A stretch of DNA of 64,000 nt from an uncultured Bacteroidales bacterium (GTDB taxonomy: Bacteria; Bacteroidota; Bacteroidia; Bacteroidales; P3), in assembly GCA_900316055.1 (NCBI GenBank), contig ONBK01000013.1, positions 1 through 64,000 of the forward strand, given 5' to 3'. Every line of letters starts with the position of its first letter. The first letter of the stretch is position 1. Both the position numbers and the translations under genes were made by a program. This document shows positions 8,307 to 16,281 of the stretch, in pieces. Below the pieces are notes generated by a model. That model ran no database searches. It saw only the letters and a program-made list of their open reading frames with translations, and had not been told where the DNA came from.

Positions 8307-8750
8307 ATGGAAGAGAATAATCTTGTTCAAATCGAAATTGAGAAAGATGTGTTACAACATTTTATTAATGGTGTAAATCAGATAATAGATACAAATCATA
8401 AACTCTTTGAGACTTTATCTGCATCTTCTTCTTTTTTTAATGCGCACTCTCAGAATCTTAATGCACAAGAACACAAGAATCAAGAGATGCTGAATTTATT
8501 AAACAGAATGGTCAGTTTAATTGGTATGCTCCCTCAGACTATTGAACATTCGACGATAAAGGAATCGCTTGAGTGTTGTGTTACAAGTATGGAAAACACG
8601 GTTCGAAGTAATGCTAATGAGAAACAACAGTTAGGTAATGTTTTAAAATATCTTGCACCAATTGGAGCTTCCTCTATAACCATTGAAAAGGGAACAATGG
8701 TCCTAAAGACTATCTTGCAAAAGTTTGAGGAATGCATCCCCCAAGAATAA
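8307..8750 (+). CDS. Small helical cytoplasmic protein, unknown
   Basis: 147 residues from MEENNLVQIEIEKD; the ATG is 2 bases after the upstream stop, so it is translationally coupled to the surface-protein gene. It is mostly alpha-helical, Gln/Asn-rich, with two Cys (ESLECCVTSM), and has no signal or membrane segment. I do not recognise a family. The tight spacing shows it belongs to the surface-protein operon. Confidence 0.7.
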   Translation: MEENNLVQIEIEKDVLQHFINGVNQIIDTNHKLFETLSASSSFFNAHSQNLNAQEHKNQEMLNLLNRMVSLIGMLPQTIEHSTIKESLECCVTSMENTVRSNANEKQQLGNVLKYLAPIGASSITIEKGTMVLKTILQKFEECIPQE

Positions 8751-8984
8751 TACATATACATATTGCCTTAAGAGTAAGTCTGATGTAAGTCTGATGTAAC
8801 TCTGACTTTTCTCTGACTTTGCGTTGGTGAGAATGTGAATTGTGAAAAGTGAAATGTAAACATTTCGCTTTCCGCGCGTTATTTATAATTAAGGTATATT
8901 TATATTACTTTTTTAAATAAAAAGAAACTACTGAAAGTGCGTTGCAATCGCATTTCACGTTTGACGTTTCACATTCTATGAGAT

Positions 8985-9095
8985 TTACTGGATTTCTGCT
9001 GAGTAACGCAAGGAGTTGGGCCAAATTCGTACAATTCGCAGTTCCGTAACAGCCCCCTTTTTTTAGCCGTCGAACAGAGTTGGGAATATCTCCCG
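8985..9095 (-). other. Intergenic stretch possibly conserved near smalltalk-type genes
   Basis: The 8751-9131 gap has no convincing gene. It contains TAAGTCTGATG tandem copies (8773-8805), a CATTTCACGTTTGACGTTTCAC unit (8953-8974) resembling the inner part of the left element end, and this stretch. In another minus frame it reads GLLRNCELYEFGPTPCVTQ, which I recall from annotated Bacteroidota sequences, but no complete gene can be built here. A 67-codon minus frame (8905-9108) also crosses it and is not convincing. Confidence 0.3.
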
Positions 9096-9131
9096 AATCA
9101 ATAATCATTCTTGCATAACCACTTAATTATG

Positions 9132-9153
9132 AGATAGGAATATATTCCTATCT
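9132..9153. promoter_or_regulatory. Perfect 22-base palindrome before a promoter
   Basis: AGATAGGAATATATTCCTAT followed by CT is self-complementary over 22 bases with no loop. It ends 27 bases upstream of the -7 box at 9181, the place expected for an operator overlapping the -33 region. It is unlikely to be a terminator because it lacks a loop and a T run. Confidence 0.5.
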
Positions 9154-9180
9154 TTATTTTATCGTGTCGGTTTTTGGCTG

Positions 9181-9188
9181 TATCTTTG
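9181..9188 (+). promoter_or_regulatory. -7 box TATCTTTG
   Basis: TATCTTTGCA lies 53 bases before the ATG at 9242 and just after the palindrome at 9132-9153. Confidence 0.55.
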
Positions 9189-9241
9189 CATCAGATTTCG
9201 AAATCAAACAAGTCAAACAATCACCCAAAACCAAACGAATC

Positions 9242-9430
9242 ATGAAAGTCAAACTCAGCAAAAAGCAAATCGAAGCCATCCTGGCCGACCCCGACAAGGC
9301 ACAGGAGGCTGGCGTGAAAACCAACGACCCGTGGTGGGTCATCGTCCTCAAAATCGTGGCCTATGCAATCGGCCTCATCCTCGCCGGTGCCGTCACCACC
9401 AGTTGTTCCCATTTCGTGGGAATCATCTAA
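9242..9430 (+). CDS. Small membrane protein, smalltalk-like
   Basis: 62 residues beginning MKVKLSKKQIEAIL; a longer in-frame start would overlap the promoter. A charged N-terminus is followed by one hydrophobic segment (VIVLKIVAYAIGLILAGAV) and then TTSCSHF. This layout resembles the Bacteroidota smalltalk family: one helix followed by a TSC motif next to phage- or element-type genes. Role unknown. It sits 34 bases upstream of the DUF6266 gene. Confidence 0.65.
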   Translation: MKVKLSKKQIEAILADPDKAQEAGVKTNDPWWVIVLKIVAYAIGLILAGAVTTSCSHFVGII

Positions 9431-9464
9431 AACGTAACCAATAACCATTAAAACCAAGTAAATT

Positions 9465-10511
9465 ATGGCAAAAATTGTTTCCATTATCGAGTATGTCGGC
9501 AAGGCCGGCAACACCGTGGGCCAGAAGAGCCCCAAAGGTGGAGTGGTATTCAAGCAGAAGGCCGCTTCCGTCCGCAATCCCCAGACTTCCGCGCAGATGA
9601 ACCATCGCGCCCGTTTCAAACTCGCCACCGTGGTGGCCTCTATGCTCGGCGAGGTAGGCCGTGTGTCGCTTCAAGCCAACGGCTTCCGCAAGACCGAGCG
9701 CGGGGAACTCGTCAAACGCATCATGCGTTTTGTCGACACCAACCAGAATCAGGCACAGCTCAACTATGCTCTGCGCCTCATCAACAATCCTTCCTATCGC
9801 GAGAGTATCACCGTCGCCGTCAGTGCCACCGAAAACGCCTATGTCGCCACCTTCAGCGGTGCTTCCACCGGCGAGGTCATTGCAAAGGCTATCCTTGTCT
9901 ATGACCAGACCACCGGCATCTGGCGTCACGCAACCGCTCTCGACACTCTCGACACCATCGGCATCGGCAAGGATGCCAACGAGGCGGGCCACTCCATCGA
10001 GGTCTATGCTTACGGCATTGTCCTCGAACCCAAGACCGAGCTGGCACGTGCCAACCTCAGCGAAGTGGACGGTAACGGTGTGGGCTACATCGTCAGCGTC
10101 GAAGGCATCTCCAGCGAGAACTACGATTTCTCACCCACCATCAGTGCCCTGCTGACCATCGCGGGCGACGGTACCCAGAGTGGCGGCACCGGTGGCAACA
10201 GCGGCAGCGGCTCGGGCGGCAACAGCACTCAGGGTAACTATGTCCTCACTCTTGGGGTCAGCCCTGCCAGCAGCGGTACCCTCACCGCCACTGTGAACGG
10301 CAACGCTGTGGCCAGCGGTAGCCAAGTGGCCGCAGGTGCTGAGGTGCGTCTCACCGCCACCCCTGCCAGCGGCAAGCAGCTCAGTGGCATTGTGATGAAC
10401 TCCGGCAGCGGCAACACCACCGTCAGCAACCAGCGCTTCAATATGCCCGCCGCAAACACCACCGTTACCGCCAACTTCACCGACGCAGGAGGCGACGACG
10501 GCATGAGTTAA
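9465..10511 (+). CDS. DUF6266-like protein with C-terminal InlB-type repeat
   Basis: 348 residues. Residues ~1-215 resemble DUF6266 (IIEYVGKAGNTVGQKSPKGG, then NPQTSAQMNHRARFKLA), a Bacteroidota family often found in accessory regions. A Gly/Ser linker (~226-247) joins a ~75-residue beta-rich repeat (LGVSPASSGTLTATVNG ... NTTVTANF) of the type seen in InlB B-repeats and other surface or tail proteins. No signal peptide, so export through the standard route is not supported. A phage-tail-like role is possible but unproven. Confidence 0.7.
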   Translation: MAKIVSIIEYVGKAGNTVGQKSPKGGVVFKQKAASVRNPQTSAQMNHRARFKLATVVASMLGEVGRVSLQANGFRKTERGELVKRIMRFVDTNQNQAQLNYALRLINNPSYRESITVAVSATENAYVATFSGASTGEVIAKAILVYDQTTGIWRHATALDTLDTIGIGKDANEAGHSIEVYAYGIVLEPKTELARANLSEVDGNGVGYIVSVEGISSENYDFSPTISALLTIAGDGTQSGGTGGNSGSGSGGNSTQGNYVLTLGVSPASSGTLTATVNGNAVASGSQVAAGAEVRLTATPASGKQLSGIVMNSGSGNTTVSNQRFNMPAANTTVTANFTDAGGDDGMS

Positions 10512-10550
10512 TCGGCACTCCAAGCCCGAAGCCAACCATAACCAATCAGC

Positions 10551-10579
10551 ACATCCCGCCCCTCTACGAGGCGGGATGT
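10551..10579. terminator. Hairpin between convergent genes
   Basis: A 9-bp stem ACATCCCGC/GCGGGATGT encloses an 11-base loop that itself has CTC/GAG. It lies between the stop of the DUF6266 gene and the 3' end of the minus-strand gene ending at 10564. T runs are weak on both sides. Confidence 0.5.
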
Positions 10580-11130
10580 TGCGTTTGGAAAACATCAGAG
10601 TATTTGTCTGATAGTTGGCCTATTTTTCCATGTACCCAAAGAGAATATAGCATTTCCAACTCATGGAGTGGAAATACCTCATGTTTGCAGCCCATTGTGC
10701 GAATAGGTCTTACTGTATAATAGGATTCCCATGATTTCAGCAAACTTCTGTACCTGCGTTTCGCTTGGCGTCGAGTGATAAATTTAGGATTGCGATCCAG
10801 ATGGAATTGTATCTCTTCAAATGCTACTCGGGTGGCTATTTTTATTGCATCCTTCAACTCTTTGTCGTCGATAGGCCGTTCAAATTGTGTTCTCCAAATC
10901 TTGTATTCTTTAATCAAATCGTGGAGCGGGAATTTTTCGTGCTTTCCATCGGGTGTTTGGATGGGTTTTACATGTTTTGATGCATCCCACCACCAAAACA
11001 AAGTTTTGTATTTGCGCTCTGCATCGCGCCGCGTGATATATTTAGGGTGGCTTTCTAGGTAATACATTAGCTCATCAAGGGCATATATCCTTGCAAGCCT
11101 TATCACCATACTTGTGTTTATTCGCTCCAT
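10564..11130 (-). CDS. Internally duplicated protein of unknown function
   Basis: 188 residues made of two ~70-residue copies of one unit. Copy 1 (~12-80) has HPKYITRRDAERKYKTLFWW and GKHEKFPLHDLIKEYKIW. Copy 2 (~98-168) has NPKFITRRQAKRRYRSLLKS and CKHEVFPLHELEMLYSLW. Conserved features are ITRR, a basic helix, KHE.FPLH and a terminal Trp, suggesting a helical, nucleic-acid-binding module resembling a helix-turn-helix of excisionase type. No family recognised. Last gene before the right end of the element, convergent with the DUF6266 gene. Confidence 0.7.
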   Translation of the reverse strand: MERINTSMVIRLARIYALDELMYYLESHPKYITRRDAERKYKTLFWWWDASKHVKPIQTPDGKHEKFPLHDLIKEYKIWRTQFERPIDDKELKDAIKIATRVAFEEIQFHLDRNPKFITRRQAKRRYRSLLKSWESYYTVRPIRTMGCKHEVFPLHELEMLYSLWVHGKIGQLSDKYSDVFQTQHPAS

Positions 11131-11204
11131 GGGTTAATCCTTTATTAGATACTTATTTAGTATAAAAACAATCTATCTTATTGCACAAAAGATATTTAAC
11201 TGGA

Positions 11205-11424
11205 GAATGTCAAATGTGAAATGTGAAATGCAAATGCAAAACGAAAATGGCGTTCAAATAAGGAATTGATTTGTTTTTGAAAATGGCGTTCAATAAGGAA
11301 TGTTATTATTTATTGAAAATGGCGTAAAAAAAAGGAAGATATAAAAAATGGTGTTATAAAAATGGCGTTATAAATAAGGAATTATATATTGCATATATAA
11401 TTGGGGGCGTTGAAAATGCGCCAG
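11205..11424. repeat. Right inverted end of the 11.3 kb element
   Basis: It starts with TGTCAAATGTGAAATGTG and GAAATGCAAATGCAAAACG, continues with GAAAATGGCGTTC units near 11243, 11279, 11315, 11343 and 11358, and finishes with TGGGGGCGTTGAAAATGCGCC (11402-11422). This is the mirror of the left end. It is noncoding. The 11131-11949 gap holds only this end, 5S remnants and a terminator; 11541-11726 shows nothing I can identify apart from a CGGGG/CCCCG hairpin. Confidence 0.75.
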
Positions 11425-11467
11425 CCATGGCGCAACAGGAGAGTCCCCTGCGGGGCCTCATAAAAAT

Positions 11468-11540
11468 GTGGCGGCGACCTACTTTTCCTCCCCGCACACG
11501 TATCCTCGTCTTTAGTGAGTCTTAAGTGGAAAGGAAGTTT
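11468..11540 (-). pseudogene. Decayed inverted 5S rRNA remnant
   Basis: On the minus strand GGAAAAGTAGGTCGCCGCCA is the 5S 3' end. Going upstream on that strand, GTATC and GTGAGTCTTAA match the expected GTATC and GTGAGGCTTAA positions of the intact copy, so about 70 bases of 5S survive with many changes. Toward the element it is followed by GGCCCCGCAGGGGACTCTCC, a decayed version of the terminator at 104-130. Confidence 0.7.
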
Positions 11541-11726
11541 GCTCGCTCCATTTAATTTGATTTCAGCGGTGCTCGCAGGCCGTGTCCCCTCTTTAGCAGC
11601 CAGAGAAGCAAGAGTTGGTTGTTGAGTGGCAGAGTTGTTGTCAATGTAGTATTTGTAGTAAATAACAGTTGAAGAGTAAAGAAGCCGTAGTTGGTAAACA
11701 AGTATCGGGGCCAGGCAGAAGCCCCG

Positions 11727-11773
11727 CATCGCCGATGATACTGCACTTGTTTGTGGAAAAGTAGGTCGCCGCC
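11727..11773 (+). pseudogene. 3' half of a 5S rRNA gene
   Basis: CATCGCCGATGATACTGCAC and the following bases to GCCGCC are identical to the 3' half of the 5S copy at 1-93. The 5' half is missing and replaced by unrelated sequence. A terminator follows at the usual distance. Confidence 0.85.
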
Positions 11774-11785
11774 AATTTTTTATAA

Positions 11786-11811
11786 GGAGTTCCAGTTGGA
11801 ACTCCTTTTTT
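11786..11811 (+). terminator. Terminator after the 5S 3' half
   Basis: GGAGTTCCA and TGGAACTCC form a 9-bp stem with a 2-base loop, followed by six T. Confidence 0.85.
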
Positions 11812-11949
11812 ATTTCTTATTATTACATTTTGCGCCACTACCAATTGCAATTGCACCTTTGCAAAATGGCTTCGCAATGTGCAAAGCCATTTTGCAAGAG
11901 GCCATGAGTCAATCTCACGGTATTGTGCAGTTTCGTGTGTAGGTCGAGG

Positions 11950-12261
11950 TTACCGTTTGTCCTGTACTCCGTACTTAATCCATTCGTACTGCGGGTAGCG
12001 GGCCTTGACGGCTTTGCGCATGGTGAGCATCTGTGCCTTAAGGTCGGCAATCAACTCCAGATTCTCATGCGCCTTAAGGGTAGCCTGGCGGCGCAGTTCG
12101 TCCACTTCGGCATCTTTCTGGCGCAGAGACTTGGCGGCCTCCTCCAGGCGGTTGATGGCATCGGTGGTGATGCCGAGTTCCTTCACCTCATTGGGGTGTT
12201 TTCGCAGACCGGCTACGAGCACATCTGCCTTGTCAATTTCGTTCAAGTTTGTTACTGACAT
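11950..12261 (-). CDS. Small coiled-coil protein, unknown
   Basis: 103 residues. After a short N-terminal segment with ADVLVAGLRKHPNEVKELGI, residues ~40-85 are highly charged with heptad-spaced hydrophobics, most likely a coiled coil. No signal or membrane segment. It is the last of three minus-strand genes (12645, 12304 and this one) between rRNA remnants. I do not recognise a functional family. Confidence 0.65.
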   Translation of the reverse strand: MSVTNLNEIDKADVLVAGLRKHPNEVKELGITTDAINRLEEAAKSLRQKDAEVDELRRQATLKAHENLELIADLKAQMLTMRKAVKARYPQYEWIKYGVQDKR

Positions 12262-12303
12262 AATGTTTGAATTTTGATTAATATTGGGCTTGCGCCCCTT
12301 AAC

Positions 12304-12585
12304 TTATTTGTCCTGCTTTATCATGTTTATGAAGGTCTTGCTCGGTTTGAAACGTGGAATTTTGTGTTCCGGGATGACAACTGAAGTCCCCTTGCTGATG
12401 TTGCGCCCAAGCTTCTGGCGGCGTGTGATAACGCCAAAGGTGCCGAAGTGTCGCAAATAGACGCTCTCGCCGTTGACCAGGCGTTCCTTGATGATTTCCA
12501 TGATGGATTCGACCATCGTCAATGCATAAGTTTTCTCAATGCCCGTTTTCTCGTTGATACGAGCTACAATTTCTGCTTTAGTCAT
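12304..12585 (-). CDS. HU/IHF-family DNA-binding protein
   Basis: 93 residues starting at MTKAEIVARINEKTG; the frame extends 14 codons further but that start is not typical of the family. It has the complete HU/IHF fold: N-terminal helices, the VYLRHFGTFGVI strand, the basic arm and the terminal PRFKPSKTFINMIK helix. It binds and bends DNA in the nucleoid. The genomic setting between rRNA remnants is odd, but the gene looks intact. Confidence 0.93.
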   Translation of the reverse strand: MTKAEIVARINEKTGIEKTYALTMVESIMEIIKERLVNGESVYLRHFGTFGVITRRQKLGRNISKGTSVVIPEHKIPRFKPSKTFINMIKQDK

Positions 12586-12644
12586 AGTGCAATATTTTAA
12601 GGATTGGATTTGCGAAACAGCAGCCATAAGGCTATGTCAATGGA

Positions 12645-13295
12645 TTACTTCCCGGCAGCAATCTCTTTTTCGCGGATAATCACGTCGGCAATGGCCTCCG
12701 TCTCGTCGGTCGGTTTTACCGTTTTGGTGGCGTTCCTCTCGTTGCGCTGCGCGATGTTGGTGGGGAAAAGCCTGCGTATGGCAAACCGTACAAATGGCTG
12801 GACGAAAAACATCTGCGAGAAGTAGGCAAATGGCAGGTTATAGCAGACCAAACGGAACCAACGGCACATGAAGTCGATAACGTTGAAACCTTCATAATAA
12901 GGATAATAGAAAGCATCGGCCAACAGGCTCATCGACGGGCACATTAGGCAGACGGTGGCTGTGATGACGGCCGATTCGAATATCATCGGGTGGTTGCGGC
13001 GTGGGTCGAACTTGCGGCTGGCAAGCTTGAACGCCAGCGGGCTGCCCATCCCCACAGCAAGCACGAAAGCGCAAACAGTCTCAACGACAATCACCAGCCA
13101 TATCGGCAGATGGCTGCCAAACATGTAAACGCCGCCTTGGCTGCCGATGGCCTGCAGGACAGACGTGGTGCCTGTTGACCGCATCAGGACATCGCCCTCG
13201 ACGACATAAAGGCTGTAGAACACAAACGCGTGAACGGTGATGACCACCGTAATCAACGCATACACCAAATGCTGAATCTGATTTTGAGACTTCAT
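12645..13295 (-). CDS. Membrane protein, possibly DUF2798-like
   Basis: 216 residues with four predicted membrane helices (near 10-35, 65-85, 110-130 and 150-170) and a charged, Glu/Thr/Arg-rich C-terminal tail of ~35 residues facing the cytoplasm by the positive-inside rule. The segment FAYFSQMFFVQPFVRFAIRR near the end of the membrane part resembles the DUF2798 pattern. Function unknown. A candidate -7 box TACTTTCG on the minus strand lies at 13397-13404, about 100 bases upstream. Confidence 0.6.
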   Translation of the reverse strand: MKSQNQIQHLVYALITVVITVHAFVFYSLYVVEGDVLMRSTGTTSVLQAIGSQGGVYMFGSHLPIWLVIVVETVCAFVLAVGMGSPLAFKLASRKFDPRRNHPMIFESAVITATVCLMCPSMSLLADAFYYPYYEGFNVIDFMCRWFRLVCYNLPFAYFSQMFFVQPFVRFAIRRLFPTNIAQRNERNATKTVKPTDETEAIADVIIREKEIAAGK

Positions 13296-13504
13296 TTTCT
13301 GTAAAAATCCATTAAGTTAAACATGTGCCCAACTTGTATGGTTCTTACAGATTCACACCATGTTCCGACTACCGACACGCTCACCGGAAACAGTTGCGAA
13401 AGTACAAAAAATATTTGGAATGGCATTTTTTTTTTGAAAAAAATGGACAGGAGGTGTATGTGAAAATGATGAGGCTTTGAGGCATGTCTGTCAGGATTTA
13501 TGGA

Positions 13505-13734
13505 GTTATGTCTTGATGGATAAGTGCTGAAAGCATCTAAGTGCGAAGCCGGCTCCAAGATGAAACTTCGTTTACGGTGAGGTCGGAGTCTACAACCTTT
13601 CCTTCGGACGCGTTTCTTCATCTTGGCAAAACAAGCAAGCTTGCTCTGCTCTCGACTTCCGAAACGGTGATAGGCCGCAGGTGTAAAGGCAGCGATGTCA
13701 AAGCCGAGCGGTACTAATTACCCGAAGACTTTCC
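13505..13734 (+). pseudogene. 3' terminal fragment of 23S rRNA
   Basis: GATAAGTGCTGAAAGCATCT and GGTACTAATTACCCGAAGAC are diagnostic of the last ~200 bases of bacterial 23S rRNA. Upstream of about 13505 the sequence is not rRNA, so more than 90% of the gene is absent. The fragment is interrupted by an insertion (13602-13665) in the variable hairpin just before GATAGGCCG. It lies in the normal orientation ~120 bases before the 5S gene, so it is a remnant of an rRNA operon end rather than a functional gene. Confidence 0.85.
13602..13665 (+). repeat. 64-base insertion in 23S fragment
   Basis: It aligns without gaps to the 5S insertion at 13941-14004 (50 of 64 identical by hand count). GTTTC (13612-13616) pairs with GAAAC (13661-13665), and an inner CAAG-CAAG-CTTG hairpin is present. 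Confidence 0.75.
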
Positions 13735-13742
13735 GTTGATAA

Positions 13743-13808
13743 ATGCTTGAATGCTTGAATGTGTGAATGCTTGAGTGAAACACTCAGACAATCAAGCAAT
13801 CAGGCAAT
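13743..13808 (+). repeat. TTGAATGC-family palindrome in the 23S-5S spacer
   Basis: ATGCTTGA units face AATCAAGC/AATCAGGC units across a TGAGTG-AAAC-CACTCA hairpin. The same type of imperfect palindrome occurs inside a glycosyltransferase gene at 22807-22886. Confidence 0.7.
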
Positions 13809-13851
13809 ATCTTTCTCTTATATGTTTTGTTCCAGATGTCAAAACCATTAT

Positions 13852-14029
<178 letters not shown>

Positions 14030-14042
14030 AATTTTTTATAAG

Positions 14043-14068
14043 GGAACCGATTCCGGTTCCTTTTTTTT
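14043..14068 (+). terminator. Terminator after interrupted 5S
   Basis: GGAACC/GGTTCC stem, extended by C-G pairs, followed by eight T, 14 bases after the 5S end. Confidence 0.85.
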
Positions 14069-14100
14069 GTTTCATTTTTGGCCATTCCAAGAAATCTTCG

Positions 14101-14108
14101 TATTTTTG
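14101..14108 (+). promoter_or_regulatory. -7 box TATTTTTG
   Basis: TATTTTTGCA lies 111 bases before the ATG at 14219. No gene lies between, so it probably drives the metallopeptidase lipoprotein with a ~105-base leader. Confidence 0.5.
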
Positions 14109-14218
14109 CAATTGTTTACACGCGAAATGTAAGTATACAAGAATGGCATTGCAATAATAGCCCTAACTCGTATAAAGAAGGATTAAACTTGAAGTTGTAA
14201 TCTATTAATAATAATGAA

Positions 14219-16279
14219 ATGAAAAGATTAATGACTGTGATATTGGCGTCGGCAATGGTCTGTCTGGCTGCCTGCAGTAAGAAAAACAATGAGACAACTA
14301 TGAGCAACATCGACCAGAAATATGTGGAGAAAACGGTGAAGGCACTGTGTGAGAAGTATGCCGGCACGGATGGAATTGAGGAACGTGCGGCACGCGGTGT
14401 GGAGCAGGCGGCGGCACTCTGGACGGAATCCGACGGAACTGCCGCTGAATTCGAGGCGTTCTGCATGGAGAACTTCGTGGCTGATCCCGACGAACGGGCC
14501 CGTATGGCCGCGCAGTTGGAGCAGAACTTCGAGAGCCTGTGGGGCTGCTTCAACAAGATGAATGTTGATCTGAACCTGCCCATCCATGTGGACGGTCCCG
14601 AACCGACGCCGCTCGACGAGCTGTTCGGTGCCTACAGTCCTTCGGCTCACTTCAACGACGACATGTTCCAGCAGAAGATTGCCTTCATCGTGGTGCTGAA
14701 TTTCCCCTTCTACACGCTGGAAGAGAAGAACACTCTGGGGAAGGACTGGAGCCGTGAGGAGTGGGCCTACGCCCGACTGGGTGATGTTTTCACCGCCCGC
14801 GTGCCTGCCGATGTCCAACAGGCGCTGTCGGCACAACTTTCGGCAGCCGACAACTACATCTCGAACTACAACATCCAGATGGGGCACCTGCTGAACGACA
14901 AGGGCGAGCGTCTTTTCCCCGAATTATCGCTCATCACCCACTGGGGCTTGCGTGACGAGTTGAAAACCCATTACAATGAAGGCGACACGGGTTTGGCCAA
15001 GCAGCGGATGATTTATCAGGTGATGCGCCGCATCATCGACCAGAGCATCCCAGAATGCGTTATCGACAATTCTGAATACGATTGGAACCCTTACGCCAAC
15101 ACGGTTGCCAAAGAGGGCAAGGAGGTGGAGGTAAAGTCCGAGCCTAACACCCGCTACCAGTACTTCCTCGGAAACTTTCACGCCATGCAGCAGGTGGACA
15201 AATACAATCCGCGTTACCCTACGGCCATCGCCCGCGCCTTTGATGAGGACATGGAGGTAAGTTTCGACGAGATAGAGAGGCTCTTCGACGCCTTCTGCAG
15301 TTCACTGCAGGTGGGAGAGGTGGCCAAGCTCATCGAACAACGTCTGGGTCGCAAGTTGGAGCCCTTCGATATCTGGTACGATGGCTTTAAGAGCCGCAGC
15401 ACGCTGAACGAAGATGACCTCTCGGCTCAAACTCGCAAGCTCTATCCTAACCGAGAGGCTTTCGCTACGAAAGGCATGCCCTCAATTCTGAACCAACTGG
15501 GTTTCAGTAAGGAGAAGAACGATTTCATCTGCTCGCATATCACCGTCGACCCCTCGCGCGGTGCCGGTCACGCATGGGAGTCGAACATGCGCACCGACAA
15601 CGCCCGTCTGCGCACCCGCATCGGCAAGGAGGGCATGGATTATAAAGGCTACAACATCGCCGTGCATGAGTTCGGCCACAATGTGGAGCAGACCATTACC
15701 CTCCACGATGTCGATCACTACATCATGAAAGGAGTGCCCAACACCGCCTTTACCGAGGCGCTCGCCTTTGTGTTTCAGGTGCGCGACCTCGACTTCTTAG
15801 GATACAAGAACAACGACCTCACCCGCGAGGCGATGCAGACTCTCGACATCTTCTGGGGGTGCTATGAAATCATGGGTGTGGCGCTTGTAGATATGTACTG
15901 TTGGCGTTGGCTCTACGAGCATCCCGACGCCACGGTGGCGCAGCTGAAGGAGCAGGTCATCCGCACTGCGCAGGAGGTGTGGAACAAATACTACGCCAAA
16001 TACCTCGGAGAGAAGGATTCTCCCATCCTGGCCATCTACAGCCACATGATCGATTCGCCGCTCTATCTGCCCAATTACCCCTACGGCCATATCATCCACT
16101 TCCAGCTGGAGCAACAGCTCAAGGACAAATCGGTGGCCACCGAGATAGAGCGCATTTATCCCGCAGGCCGTTTGACTCCGCAACATTGGATGCGTCACGC
16201 CGTGGGCAGCGAAGTATCGACCCAGCCTTTGCTGGATGCCGCTACTACCGCACTGGATGTGATGAGTAGAGAAAACTGA
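14219..16279 (+). CDS. Lipoprotein with zinc-metallopeptidase motif
   Basis: 686 residues with a lipoprotein signal peptide ending CLAACSKK, so the mature protein is anchored through Cys. The motif HEFGHNVEQ near residue 483 is an HExxH zinc-binding site, and downstream NTAFTEALAFVF supplies a plausible third ligand Glu. Overall layout is like the M3 type of oligopeptidases, helical and large. It probably acts on peptides in the periplasm or outside. Stands alone: own promoter and a convergent neighbour immediately after its stop. The family name in databases is not certain to me. Confidence 0.75.
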   Translation: MKRLMTVILASAMVCLAACSKKNNETTMSNIDQKYVEKTVKALCEKYAGTDGIEERAARGVEQAAALWTESDGTAAEFEAFCMENFVADPDERARMAAQLEQNFESLWGCFNKMNVDLNLPIHVDGPEPTPLDELFGAYSPSAHFNDDMFQQKIAFIVVLNFPFYTLEEKNTLGKDWSREEWAYARLGDVFTARVPADVQQALSAQLSAADNYISNYNIQMGHLLNDKGERLFPELSLITHWGLRDELKTHYNEGDTGLAKQRMIYQVMRRIIDQSIPECVIDNSEYDWNPYANTVAKEGKEVEVKSEPNTRYQYFLGNFHAMQQVDKYNPRYPTAIARAFDEDMEVSFDEIERLFDAFCSSLQVGEVAKLIEQRLGRKLEPFDIWYDGFKSRSTLNEDDLSAQTRKLYPNREAFATKGMPSILNQLGFSKEKNDFICSHITVDPSRGAGHAWESNMRTDNARLRTRIGKEGMDYKGYNIAVHEFGHNVEQTITLHDVDHYIMKGVPNTAFTEALAFVFQVRDLDFLGYKNNDLTREAMQTLDIFWGCYEIMGVALVDMYCWRWLYEHPDATVAQLKEQVIRTAQEVWNKYYAKYLGEKDSPILAIYSHMIDSPLYLPNYPYGHIIHFQLEQQLKDKSVATEIERIYPAGRLTPQHWMRHAVGSEVSTQPLLDAATTALDVMSREN

Positions 16280-16281
16280 GG

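Larger units (their letters stand above)
145..11424. mobile_element. Inverted-repeat-bounded element beside 5S rRNA
   Basis: The two ends are mirror images (145-375 and 11205-11424). The outermost matching core is TTTTCAACGCCCCCA (151-165 left; reverse complement near 11403-11417 right). Inside are a primase-helicase, a DnaA-domain-IV-like protein, small proteins of accessory type, secreted proteins, a smalltalk-like peptide and a DUF6266 protein. VirE_N/DUF3987 proteins are common on Bacteroidota mobile elements and prophages. No integrase, transposase, relaxase or capsid gene is recognisable, so the element is either mobilised in trans or decayed. Exact ends and any target duplication are uncertain because rRNA remnants flank both sides. 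Confidence 0.6.

Noticed and set aside
8905..9108. 67-codon minus-strand frame
   Set aside because: No start context; the neighbouring frame shows a different recurring peptide, so no single frame is supported.
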